Below are positions 22,455 through 35,700 of a DNA stretch of 64,000 bases, one piece after another (position 1 is the first letter of the stretch; each line of letters opens with the position of its first letter). Origin of the DNA: Ciona savignyi (taxonomy: Eukaryota; Chordata; Ascidiacea; Phlebobranchia; Cionidae); contig CH003364.1 in NCBI GenBank assembly GCA_000149265.1, forward strand, positions 1,684,484-1,748,483. The letters are read 5' to 3'. The notes beneath the pieces were generated by a model. That model made no database searches. It saw only the letters and a program-made list of their open reading frames with translations, and was not told the origin of the DNA. The translations under genes and the position numbers were made by a program.

Positions 22455-23124
22455 ATTATGGGTTAAATGTACCAGGGTTTTTTTCCAACAGACAAAAACG
22501 AAAGCACGATGGCACTTTTGCGAATTGTCGGTGTCGATTATTCGTTAAAAGCCGACATTTTAGGACTTTTTCAAACCTCAATTTGTAAAAAATTAAATAC
22601 GAACAAAATACGATCAGTAATGTAAAAACAGTTCACATTTCTTTATTTTTATAATGAGCATGGTAAGTGTAGAACCAAGTAATACCATAAGGGTGGTTTT
22701 ATTATCTATTATCCGTCAAATAACAAAGTAACACGTAAACAAGAAATAAACACGTAATGTCGTCATACCACACAGAGATATAAACTGGTGGAAACTAGCA
22801 ATGGAACACGCAAGCGTATATCCTCGGACATAATGTGAATACTAAAAGTGTCACAATCATCTTCAGCAGTTATCAAGCTAATTTGCAGAATCCCAACCCA
22901 AATTAAAGCAGTGATCAGTCAGCTCTGAGTCCCCCTTTACAAAAAAAATAAATGTCCAATAGATTTAACACTTTTGGAAGTGTAAGTTGATATGTGTTAT
23001 ATGTACAGTACAAATTTAAAAGAAATCACTATGGTACAACTCACACTGCTTTGCACACCTACGAGGTGCGTTAGTTTTGGTGAATAATTTGAGAGGGAAA
23101 ACTACATAATGGTTTTACTTTGAA

Positions 23125-23187
23125 AGCGCTTTCTGTGTGACCTGTAGTGCAGTGTGGGGACAATGCCACTTCCGGGGAAATAAACAC
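23125..23187 (+). promoter_or_regulatory. Conserved upstream block, lectin gene 2
   Basis: This is the counterpart of the block at 18808. The central site here is ACTTCCGGGGAAATAAA, so the ETS-type core is kept while the STAT-type spacing grows by one base. It lies about 290 bases before the start codon. Confidence 0.35.
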
Positions 23188-23462
23188 ATGTTGCTAAACT
23201 GTATAGTGTATGACCTTATCTTTCTAGTTAAGTTTTGGGACTTCAGCGCAATAAAAGCTTTTTTGTACAATCAGTGCCAAAGAGATAGATAGCTGCTTAG
23301 ACGCACAATATTAATGGCTGTAGTAAATTTGTATTTAATCAATTTGTATTTAAAAAGATAAATTTTTAGAACCGAGAATGTATAAATTTCACAAACTACT
23401 TTTTCGCAGGTTAGGAATAATATTCTTAATAACAGCAAGTATTAACTTTTAACAACTTATAC

Positions 23463-25062
23463 ATGGAAACCTTTGGTTTATTTCTCGTTTTGTATGGATT
23501 TAGCATTGCTGTATCAGGTAAGGTTTTTAAATGTATATATTTTGTCAATTTTTACCACCAAACATTATACAGTGGGCTCAGCATATCAACAGGGGGAAGC
23601 TGTAATCCAATCTTATTCAACGTGGAAGACTAAAAGGGAATTTGTTGGCTACTTGATGTGCTTGAATAGTGAACCAATTTTCATCAAAGCAACAGTTAAA
23701 ACCTACCATGAATATATGCCGCACAAATTCAAAATAACAGTCACCGAAATCAACTCCTCTGGCTTCTGGATTGAATTAGAGCGAACTGACCAGTTCACAG
23801 AGTGGAACGCGGCCATCGTTTTAAATTGGACGTTGTATTTTAGAGGTTGGTCGAGTTTAAAAAATCTTTAAAGCATAATTCTTGAGCTAATAAATTAAAG
23901 AAACTACTTAATAAATTGATTTAACTATTTATTTAATTCAACTTCTGGTCTCTTCGAAATTTCAAATTCGAATTACTAAGCTTTAACTTGCATATTGGCT
24001 ACGGTGACTTGACTTTTGTGAATTCGTCACATTAACGTGATTATAGCAGTCGGTCATATTAAAAGGTTAAAGCTATTTTTGTTTAAAGTTGGTAACCAAA
24101 TTAGAGTCCCCACTAGTTGTGTAGCAGGAAACAAGAGTTTTTTTTAAAGATAAACAATGGTCATTCAACAGATAACCTGTAAATACTCAGTATAAAGTAT
24201 GCAATTGTTTTTAACACAGGACAGTGATATGTTTTTTTTACGTAAATTGACATTCCTACACAGATGACGGTGGCATTGTGCACTCGCGGTTTTTTATTTG
24301 GATGCCCGAGCCTGGCAAGAAAGAAGATCAAACTCGAGATAAAGCATCTGAATCGTGCAAAAAAACTGGTGGCTCTCTGGTTGATATTCTCGACAAGGAA
24401 ATGTATGACGTAGTTTATGATTACGTCAAAACCACGTTTGATGGTGCAACGCGTGCAATTGTTTGGCTGGCAATGAACTACAACCCAAAGGTTTGTGGGA
24501 ACAATTTATATATCTTTAATTCAATTTTGTGCACTTGTAAATAAACAACAATATTTTCATCGACTAGCCTTATTGCGTCGTATATACCTTAATTTAGCTT
24601 TAGTCTGCCTGTAGCGATTAAACACATCCCTTAGCTTAGACAGTGATGGGATTCAAGAGATTCGAATGGGTTCGGTCGAACCCGTTCTTGGGACGTATAT
24701 TCACCGATCCGATTCTTGCTTCTTTACAGACATTATACCTTTTAGAAAACCTGTTGTTAGTAAGTACGATACAAAAGAGAACCTGTTCTTAAAATTTTAA
24801 ATCACATCACTGCCCTATTATTAGATGACATCACTTCATGGAATATTGTTTTCGTTTTTTTTAGACAGATGTGATGATTGCCAGCGACGGCGGGCCAGCT
24901 TACAAGGGGAATTGGTACCCCGGTCGACCGAAAGTACTTTCAACATACACCGGGGTAGGAATAGAGGTTAGATCTGACGAAACCAACACAAAGATCGGGC
25001 TGTTGAATCGCGAACCTACAAACGTAATTGCTTCCGCACGCATCCTATGCGCAATTTGGTAA
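23463..25062 (+). CDS. Secreted lectin-like protein 2 (tandem paralogue)
   Basis: Four exons are 23463-23517, 23573-23845, 24264-24490 and 24865-25062 (753 nt, 250 residues). Intron positions and phases are the same as in gene 1. The signal peptide is METFGLFLVLYGFSIAVS. Exon 2 differs from gene 1 by scattered substitutions but has the same length (273 nt) and keeps GYLMCLNSEPIF and EINSSGFWIELER. The C-type-lectin-like part keeps SCKKTGGSLVDIL, IVWLAMNY, GLLNREP and ARILC. The Trp of gene 1's GLWNREP is Leu here. Exon 3 is one codon longer. Close similarity in exons, introns and 5' flank shows a tandem duplication with an ATG-to-ATG distance of 4.34 kb. Confidence 0.85.
24641..24812. mobile_element. 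hAT-like MITE in lectin gene 2 intron 3
   Basis: The termini are CAGTGATGGGATT and, on the complement of the right end, CAGTGATGTGATTT. The 172-bp interior has GAACCCGTTCTTGG and AACCTGTTCTTAAA. Intron 3 of paralogue 1 lacks it and reads straight through (CCCTTATAGATGACATC), giving an empty-site comparison. Confidence 0.8.
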
Positions 25063-28000
25063 AGCATTACCTTCCATGCAATCGAGGATATAAGTTCCAT
25101 GTTTCCTTGATAGTTTCCCATTTTATTATTTCTCTTTGTGTTTTACAACATTATATGTTTGTTCCTTCCACGTGTGTTACTTTGTTATTTGTGTGGCGGA
25201 ATTTAGATAAATCACTATCACGTATTTACTTGTGACTAAAATTTTTCTTTCGGAATATCTGGCTGGATTTTAAACCAATGGTTGTATTATTTTAAAGGGA
25301 GAAATATCGTTTATTTTTTGTGGTGTAATTTAGTTTTCGTAAAGTATCAATCGGCTGCATGTAGATTGATGTAATTGTTATATATGTGTCAATTGGTGTA
25401 ATTTGATATTCGTTTAAAATCATTTAGTAGCATATGAGCACATTTGGAACACGAAACACATGTTAGCTATTATTTCAAAACAAATTTATACCTAATGCGA
25501 TATAAGTTACGACAAGCAATATTTTTGAATCTCTTGTTGGACACATTATTTACTATATATGTTGTAAATATAGTTTGTTTCTGCAAGCCTTAACTAATGG
25601 TTTTCTAAATTAAATCAACCCAGTAATATTTATTTGAACGTTGTGTTGGCGAAGTAGAAAGAATAAATGATACTATCTGCAAAAGTTTTACCTAATCTAA
25701 AACTGTGTATTGAAATATATATTGGAATGCAATTACTGATGCGGTGTTGGCTACAAATTGAAGATTCGGTACAGCACCTTCTGATCGATGTCGTCCATGA
25801 CAAAATAAACAAGCACAATGTTTATATTTTGATTATATTAATAACAGCTTCATTTTGTTAGTAGACTAACTTATGTGGCGTGTCGCCAAATTAAGTTTGT
25901 TAATTGTGCCTGTTGCTTGACACTTGGTCTGGCCAGACGATTCTCTGGCCGATCGTATTCACTTATTTCACTCTCGCAATCCGACAACTCACGAAAGGGG
26001 CCTTTATTCTTGTTTATTTATAAGCTGACACAGTAAAGTACAAACAGTTCAAATAGTTCAATTTCGCTTGTTGGTTCGTTACACAAAATTCTTAAGACAT
26101 TCATTGGTTGAATATGATAGACTGCCGTATACCGTTAGACGTTGTTCTTATGCTCTGGTTTCTTTAGTCGAATTTTAAACTGTCATATCATTAGAACGGT
26201 ATTTTAGGGTGTCGTTTCGTTAGACCACATTTTTAGACTAGTTCGTTAACACCCCGTTTCAGAACAAGCGGATACGTGTACAAAAAAGGCGGCACAACAC
26301 GTGGTTCGTGAGAAAAGTATTAGTCAGGAAACAGAAGTTTCCTAAGCCGAATTACAGGCTATATGTTAAAACAGTAAAACAAATCTGTATAATGCATCCC
26401 AAAAGTAAATAATATAACACATAATGGCGAAATTGCTACACTTATAAATTTTAAGGGATATTGGAGCATTCTTAAAGATACTAAGCCGGCTAAAAACTAA
26501 ACACTGTAAAATATTTTTTAAGTGTCTCGTTTATACGGCTAGTTACAGGCATCTCGCGCCGTGTACATCAAAGTCATGTTAGGCTTTGTAAACACAATAT
26601 ACCAGTGTCCAGTTGGGTGATAAATTGACCTTCATATGGGGGTGTTAGGGAATTACACGAAGTAACCGGCAAATTTCGATTCGTTTATACCTATCTCGTA
26701 GTAGCTACCATGTATGAAAATTTTCGTCCAATATGATACCTCTTTCCAGTCAATGTTGTACTAATAATTTACCGCCATCATACATTCGATAAAATATACG
26801 AACAAAGTATGGCCATTTCTAACGTATTTATAAAAACATCTTACACGTGTAATATTTAAGTAAATGAACTAATAATATGCATTTGTTATAAAATAGGCAT
26901 TTAACGCTGTAAAAAGTTGATAAGTATTTCAAGAGTTTCGGTAATTTATTGAGGTTGTGTAGGCCCTATGTTATGCTACATTATTTTATTACTTAAAAGA
27001 TTTAGATCGATTTGAAATATACTTTTAAACGGTTTCGCAAGGACAAGTGACCTTTGTAATTCACCAAAAGAAAAATATCCCTGCAATATATGGGTTTTCC
27101 AACCCACAAAATAAAATTTAACATTTCCAATTCGGAAAGTTAAAAGTTAATTATTATTTTGCGTGTCGGTGGAATTTGAATTTCTACGAAGTAAAAGCTT
27201 AAATATTGAATTTAGCCTAATATTAAAGAAGGTTATAAGGTTATAACACTAAAGAAAACTGTTAAACTTTACATAAAATGGTTTATTGCATACCAATTGG
27301 TAGATCTACAAATAGTGTTACGTCTTTTCGCGTCACTCACTATACATCAGACGTGGCACAACACGACTTCTAGTTACAATAACGCGCAATTTCAGCCATA
27401 CCAAAATGTTTTTTTACTTAAACTTGGTAGATATTGCTTATCTTGCAATAACTAGGGCACTGTTACGACTATAAGTTAATTTTTAATATTATTCTTAAGT
27501 GTAAACAAAAGACTTATTGATTTCAATGTAACAAATATAGATGATTAAGCTTTTTGTGGCAAACTGATATACCTACGGGACAAGGGTGATTATGGAAGCT
27601 TAGGGTTTCCAAAACAGTTATGTTAAACTATGGAACTTATTGTTTTGTCATAAAATAAAATAAGTGCCAGTTTATTGTATTTTAACTGACCATACGACTG
27701 CGCCATGTAAACTGGAAGTTGCTCGTCCTCTTTGTGTTCCGATTTAAAATTGAGCGGCGCAAGGCACTTAACGTAACGCAGCTTGGATGCAGTGGTTTTA
27801 TGAGTTAAACCGAAACGGCAGAAACAGTCTCCATCATAATTACAATATATATTTTATAAGTAACGACAACCTGGCCGTCTGGCAATTGCAAAACGTTTTA
27901 TTTTCTATAAATCTGAATCGTGTATTGATGTATTTTAACTTAAACTGACCAACATTAAACATATGTCGTTTTATGTGAAAATCCAGGGTAAAGCTTTCCC

Positions 28001-29693
28001 ACAAAAACGGTTTGTACGGAGGTTATAAGCAAGACATGCATGGTTCTTTATTATTTTTATTGTGTAACATGAAAGTTATGTCTTCTTAGATATTGTACTA
28101 TCTTGGTATTGTACTATCGCACAGCCTTAGAGTAGATCGAAATTAACTTTCGTTTGCCTTAAAGCTAAAAAATAATTATAACATTTTAATGTGGTGTTGA
28201 ATACATTGGATAGATTAATAAAGTTTTTGTGCAATTAATTAAACCACTAGATTCGGGCAATGCCGACGGAGTGTTTTATTGAGGTTACACGTCACACACA
28301 ACTATAGCAAGGGAATGGTGTCATAAGATCAGGGTCCACGCTGAGAATACGCAAACCAACAGGACAAAATTATAAAAATGAATCATCATTTTAACAAACT
28401 ATGAATCACTTCTATAAACAAATCATTTCTACTAACCTTTTCCTGTTAATCCAATAAACCATAAACGGGCGATATGACATTTTAAGGTTCAAATATCATA
28501 AATTTTATAATAGTTTGTATCAGCCAGTTTATTAGAAATTGTTGAACTTGACTTCCAATAATAATTAATAGCTTTAGTACCTTTTAGCTATTTTCTCCCT
28601 ATACCTTTTTGTTACTTTATGAGAACTAAAAAACATTTACACTAAGACGAAATGCCACAAGAAAAACTACCAGGAACAACGACCGCCGAGAAATATTTGC
28701 AAACAAATCACAAGCAAGATATTTTAGGGCGTCTTTGTTGCGGCGCCTACTATGCCATACGCAACACACAACTTCCAGTTACAAAACGCCCAATTCCTGC
28801 AGTACTAAAACGTTCTTCCAACTTACACTTGTACTTTAGGTTTTGTTAAAATTTTGCGGTTTTAAAATATTTTAGACAGTGTGCTACTTAAACTTGTGTA
28901 CTATACTTCTTTTAATATTGGAAATTAATAATAAAAACGCATTGCACAAGTATAATTAACAGCAAAATATTACAACCAGTCACTTCAAAAACTTCAAAAT
29001 AGCTCACAAGGCAGATATTAAGCAACTCGCGATGACAATGTCATTGTTACGATTAATAAGGTAATTTATAACTTTCTTTCCAAGTGTAAACGAATGACGT
29101 GTGATTAAGTGTTCCGAATGAAAGTCTGTACAGAAAAACTAAAATGTCTTCTGTACTGATCCCTGCATATTACTTTATACGTTTAAGCCTCGAACGTAAT
29201 TGGAAACAAAATAAGAAAACAAAGTCTCTGGGAAGAATAAACATCGCTCAAGTCAATATTAAAACGCAATTTACGCTGATTAATACATGAAATAAGTGCA
29301 GATTACCTAATCTCGGGTACGTGCTTCAAGTCATCATGATAACTATATTTTATTAACTCTGTGCGCTATAAAACCACAAACACTTATAAGGGGTCCTATC
29401 AATATGTGTTTAATTCTCAGCAAGTCAGTGATAAAGCACGTTCACAACGCTTCGTGCAGGTTTTCGGTTGTTGCAAGTATAATAATTGCATTCGAGACGA
29501 GGACAAAGTAACTAATAAAACAAGTACCGCCCACTTGTACAACAGGACAAGAAATTTGCACAGCATGAACACACCGGATCTCATAACCTCATTAAACAAC
29601 CTCGCAGCAATCACCAAAGTAGTAAAGCGTCTAAGTAAAGTCTGTATCATCAGATTCTGAAGATGGGCGGCGCCTCAGTAGCACATAGCGCAT
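25063..29693. other. Intergenic region, 4.6 kb
   Basis: A+T-rich with only short chance frames. I see no exon series, tRNA or clear transposon ends. A weak SINE-like stretch may lie near 28245-28310 (GATTCGGGCAATGCCGACGG). Otherwise nothing supportable. Confidence 0.6.
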
Positions 29694-29700
29694 TATATAA
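29694..29700 (+). promoter_or_regulatory. TATA box (TATATAA) of the protease-inhibitor gene
   Basis: TATATAA lies 68-74 bases before the start codon at 29768. A transcription start near 29725-29731 would leave a 5' UTR of about 40 nt. Confidence 0.6.
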
Positions 29701-29767
29701 GTGAACTGCCTACGTTGCATCGGTCACTTTGCAACTGAGCAACCAAGACGGAAGATTAAACACGATC

Positions 29768-32700
29768 ATGAGATACCTTGTTATAAGTTTACTCTGTGTG
29801 GCAGTTTTCTCAGGTATGTTGATTATAAATCTGGTGAACAAACCGACACGAATCTATAATTTTTTTTCTTTGCAGATACAGCATTATCTTCTTCAAAAGA
29901 TCCGAAAGAAAGAGTAAGTGTTTTATTGTTGTTCTATATGTGTTGTCCATTGCATTCAGCCCACATAAGTTAAACTAGATCGAGTTTCGAAAATGTGGCT
30001 TGAAACGCCAATGTGTTAAATAAAACTAATAGGGGTTTGTAATTGAACGGTTTATTTTGTCGGATGAAACACGTTTCGGATGAAACACGTGCTGGCAAAC
30101 ACGGCTGTCGCTTGAAACACGGGTTGTTTGTTAGTATTGTGGGTTAGACGTTATGTGAGTTTTTTTACCGAGCGAAGTTTCGAACCCGTAGTGGACTCGT
30201 TACTCGGACCATTTTTGTATAGGAATAGATATATATATGTATCGGTCGCGTTAACCATTTGGCCACACGATAGTACACATTATGTGAGTTTAACCCATGT
30301 GGGTTGAAATCATCGTAGATGGAGACTCGTGTGGGTTGGATCTCATGAATCTATATATAAATCGAGTTACTTGCAATTTATCATCACCAGATAGAAATTA
30401 TACCTAGACACACAAAATAGCAAAACAAAGGCAATTAGACTAGTTTTATATTTTCGTAACATATTCATTTTTAATCAGATTCACAAATAATAATAATGTG
30501 CATATTTTTTAACAGGTGGTGGCGCTGCGGGATGCGGTAAGTCCTTATATTGCAATACGAGATTTTAAACATAAGTATTAAAAAAATAGAGAAAATGAGC
30601 ACAAGATAATTAGTAATTTTGCAATTTGATACCAAACTTATTTGTTGTATTTAACTCTAAGTTATAGTTATAAACCATATCATTTAATTGGCAACGATAA
30701 GCCGTCTATCAAAATATGCAGTACGACTATCGCAATATTGAACTATATCAATAGCGGTCCATATTAAATAACTATGTGCTGTAAAAAAAATTTGCATTTT
30801 TACATGAATGCATTTAGCAATTTTACAATCTACTTTATCACGCTTAGACTAAACATTAAAATGCCTTTACAGTTGAACAAGATTCTTGAAGACAATAATC
30901 CTCAGGTATGGTAATAAACACGAGTCGGCAATGTTGCAGGGTTACCAGGTCATCCCAGTGCCACTTCGCACACGCAAACAAAAAGCGATAAGACCGCCTT
31001 GATTTACTGTCGGTAGTAAATTCGGCAAACAATTAAGTGTAATAAAACTAAAATAAGATATACCGGCGTCCTTTACGTGTTATTAATGGGTGAATGCAAA
31101 CATTCTTTAAAGCAAACAATAAGGCTTGTCGTGTAACGATAAAGTTTTTGAGATTAGCCTTACGATATGCAAACGGTAATAAAAATTTAACGCAAAAACG
31201 GCGCGAAATCACGATACTTTGCGCTATGAAAGTTCATGCGTTAATATTTGTATTTTTTCCATTCGAAAGGCTAATCAATTGTTGAACCGAGTGAAATTTA
31301 TATGTGCACAATAAAAATTAATATGTAGCGCGTATATAAAAGTCGCATAAGCCAGTGGAACATACTGTAATTTGGACTTGTTGGCTATATAACGGGAATG
31401 TTATTTAAGTAAAAAAACTGCGTTGTCCGTAATAAAATTAGTAGGAGTACCAATGGGAACAAGAAAAATAACAAAATATTGAAGTTCTGCCCAGGCAGAA
31501 CTAAAACAGATTACGAAACGAGTAGATAGTTTATGACTAATTCTTATGTGGATTAATTTAAATAGAAAGCTGCGGATGTGCCATGCACCTTCCACGCTTG
31601 CACCGCTGAAATGATGGGATGTCCTTTGAAAGTCGACTCACAAGGCTGCACCATGTGCCAATGCGCAAGTAAGAAAATGTTCATTTTCTGTTTTTGGTAA
31701 ACGATTGTGGTGCTTTCATTGTAAAACATCCTGTGTGGACGATTAGTTAAGTAGACTGATACATATACCGACTTCAATACAAAAACCAAACGCCATCATG
31801 GGTTTGAAATTTATCTCGATTTTTGATCCCAAATCAAGAACAACCATTTACAACTCATGGCAATAGCTCCGGTAACTTGCCAGTGAACGCGTTGTATAAC
31901 ACAAAATATTTTGTTTGTAGGTGGAACATTGGACATTAAAGTACCTTCTAAAAGGGATCGGTAATATTTATTCTCCGTTTTTTTTGGTTTTACATTATGA
32001 AGTTTAAAAATGCATAGTTAATATACGTGTGTATTGGTTATATCTTATCAACGGTATTATCTAAATCCCATCCGACAGTTCGATTTAAATTTAGCTGCAT
32101 TTCAGCAAGTCGGAATGCAGGTGATATATATTTAAATGGGATTAACTAACCGAATAACTATATACAATAGTTGAGCGATTACCTAAGGTTTATATAACCA
32201 CACCTTTAAACAAGGTCACTTGGTAAAAGGTTCAAACATTGCTGGGAATAACAAAATTGCGTGGTAAATTGAGGAAATTAAACTATGATAATCTTGTTTA
32301 TCTTTGGAAATGGGGAAAAGCAAGAGCATTGGATTAAAGATAGTCTTGTGACTTCGTTTGTCGTGGTTTATTTAGTCTGAGATTCCATCCAGAAAAGTTA
32401 TAGACAACGTTTGTTTATTTCTTCAGGGGAGTATGCATGTTAATCCCAGCCCCCGGACCATGTAAGGCGTCGCATCTTCGCTACTACTTCGATAGAGCCG
32501 CCATGTCCTGCCAGAAGTTCTACTATGGAGGCTGCAATGGCAACGGAAACAATTTTGAGGCAAGTCGCTTTAAAACTCTCCAACTCCCATACGTTCTACT
32601 TACAAATTCGTTTATTAGTAAAACAAATCCTATCCATATATACGGTTAAAAGGGATTCTTTTACTAAGATTACAGTGGGATAATGCACATTTATAAATAT

Positions 32701-35700
32701 CTTGTTAGGCTGTAAGTGGTCATTTTGCGTTTGCTGTACCGGTTGGTCTATAACTCTATATGACCAGTTTCGGAGATGACGGCTGTATTGCCCGACATTA
32801 GGAAAGAATAAAGATAAAAACTTAACACGAGTTACATTTAATCCTCCAGACATTGGAAGAATGTAATGCTGCGTGTTCACCTAAACCGGTACCACTTGCT
32901 GGCTCGCCAGGGCAAGATTTGTGAGTAAACATTTGCACCTGTTACTTGGCCGATTGGTTAAATCGACTATTGCACAAGCCGATCTCTATACCAAAAAACT
33001 CTTAATGCGAGCATAACATGGTCTCAAAAGTTGGCCCGGTTAAAAAAACTGATGTGAAATTCGAAAACTACATTCTATGTATTCACTGAGGTTAATTAAT
33101 CTTATTAATTGGCCGTCTGTATGTTGTAAAGAAATTAACAATTGGGGCAAAATGATCACGCTATATTTAATAAACGGACAGTCTTGGAATATAAATCGTC
33201 TCAGAATTAGACGTACCACGCGTGTGCTGCAGTAATACTGATCACATTCAACCTTTTTCTCAGTGGCTCATGCATGCTCATGCCGAGTTCTGGACCATGC
33301 AAAGGGGCTCACCTTCGTTACTATTACGATCGGGCATCCATGTCCTGTCAGAAATTCGTGTACGGTGGTTGCAAAGGAAATCAAAATAATTTTGAGGTAA
33401 AGGAATTGAACTCTAGCATACAAGCGTTTCTGTGACTGTAAATAACAGTTGCAGGGCGGAAATTCACAAATGGAAAATTCGCGCAATAGCGTACATTGTC
33501 TAGCCTGCACTTTACTTTCAAATAGCTGTTCTGGGGCCAAACGGTTAGCACGTCCAGACTCGACAAAACGACTGCATTACAGGATAACCCCAGAGATAGG
33601 TTGTCCCATAAGGAAAGTTTCTTAGTCCAACCAACATTCTAGCGTGAACCCATATCGAAACTGCCCGCTATCTATTCGGTCGTGTCCATCTACAAGTATA
33701 TTTCCTGGAAGTCGCCTGAATATTCGATTTTGCCCATTAGCAAACAACATTCATTTTTCATTCTTTTCACAGAGTTTGGATGCATGTAACACTGCATGTT
33801 CTGTCAAAGCTGTTCCACTAATCCGGCGAGCATCAACTGGCCAAGATAGGTGAGAGAACGTAGGAAACTGAAAAATTTGTTGTTGTTTTTTTAAAACCGG
33901 TCTATGTTGCCCACTGACGCAGATTTTTTCACCTTTAACCCACTAACGCAGACGTTTTCTTTGTCTGGTGGTTTAAGTTTACGCGGTCATACAGAATATA
34001 TTCAACAATGTTTTAATGGCATTTAAAGAACACATTACTCTTAAATTGTGATCCTGTTTTTAAACTCATTGGTTGCATTACAATTAGGAAAAACATTTGG
34101 CTTTTTTGTAACCTAATTTCTTAGTTACATGTCTGTGACTATGCATCTATGTAATTTAACAGCATCCATACTAACAGGGGCGTTTGTATGCTGATACCAG
34201 ATGCTGGTCCATGCAAAGGATCACATCTACGATATTACTATGACCGGGCGGCAATGTCATGCCAAAAATTCTACTACGGTGGCTGCCATGGCAACGGAAA
34301 TAATTTCGAGGTGATAGACAAACACACTAATTTTGTCGATAATTGAGATCCTTACTCCCCGGCACTCGTTTTCCCCGTAAAAACTTGTCTATAGTTATAT
34401 TTAACTATGAGTGATCTTGTATTATTATTTTAGACACTGGATGCATGTTCAAGCCAGTGCGGCGTGAAATCACTGTTTAACGAGCCAGTCCTGCATGCAT
34501 GTCCTCTTCACGGGTGCACGCCATACCGGCTTAAGTGTGGTAGAGGCCTGGGGCTTAAAAAAGACGAAAACGGTTGCACCCTCTGCGAGTGTGCCACAAG
34601 TGAGTCTAAGCTTGTTTGCATTGACCACAGTAGTGCGTTACTGTCACGTACGCATTAACTGCTTCGATCTCTGCATTTACACACAAGCCGCATCATCGTA
34701 TCAGAATCCGACAGAAATGCAGGCTAATCTTACTCGATCTAAATATTAACTTAAAGTTTGATTAATAAAAATGCAGCCGTATATTTGACGTGCACTCGGT
34801 AGAATCTTCGAGAAACCCGCTAACCGCTCTCTGCGGCACCAAGCCGAAAGGCAGAAGGCATTAAAGGTCTTAAAGATATGGCATATAATCAAAAATTATT
34901 ACAGAAGTTACAAATTTGTCTCGATAACAAATATTGGCCATAATTCTTAGATAAGGCAAACAATTTTGAGGTTTGAATAACTGCGCCGCTTGTACATTGT
35001 AATTACAGCAACTAATGTTGCTTTAGCAATGTAAACCGGCGATTATGGTTAAAGTTTAAGGAAATATCAATTTTGCTCTTAACGGCTATGGCAGATTAGC
35101 AGCTCCTTATGTATGTTTTGGTCATGTTGACAACTGAAAAGTCAATATACAATACTTTTTTAGGTGCAGTGGCCACAGCAGAAGAGAATGTGCCTTGTCC
35201 ATTCCACTCATGTACCGCTGAAATGCTGGGCTGCGAATACGGGCTCACTGTTAATGACAACGGGTGTGAATTCTGCACCTGCGCACGTAAGTACGCTTGT
35301 TGATTTTTACCATTTAACTATATTTTTACTTTGATTACCACAGCATCCCCGGCAGTTCCGGCGATCCCATGCCCGCTTCACAGTTGCAGCTTGGAGAACA
35401 TGCAATGCGAATTCGGACTGGCAACAAATGAGAACGGCTGCGAGTTGTGTGAATGCGCAAGTAATTACAGGCTTGACCCAGATTAAACGTATTACCGACA
35501 ACCCATTCCTACCATGGCAGTTCCCCCGGAGGTCCCGAACGGCACTGAAGCCCCAGCCGCAGTCGCTTGTCCGGCACATGCCTGCTCGGCAGAGAATATG
35601 GGGTGCACTGGTGGACTAGCAACAAACGAAAACGGTTGCGAGCTGTGCGAATGTGCAGGTACTTGGACTGGTAAAAACGCAAAGGCCTCGATTTATTTAA

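Larger units (their letters stand above)
21216..22844. other. Spacer between the two lectin paralogues
   Basis: The spacer holds the gene 1 3' UTR, the chimeric SINE and one short minus-strand frame listed separately. No third lectin copy is visible. Confidence 0.7.

Noticed and set aside
28652..28849. ATG-started frame of 65 codons in the intergenic region.
   Set aside because: Short, no family resemblance and no flanking exon signals.
29361..29660. Open frame of 99 codons just upstream of the protease-inhibitor promoter.
   Set aside because: No recognisable domain, no splice context, an equally long frame on the other strand, and it sits directly before the TATA box of the inhibitor gene.
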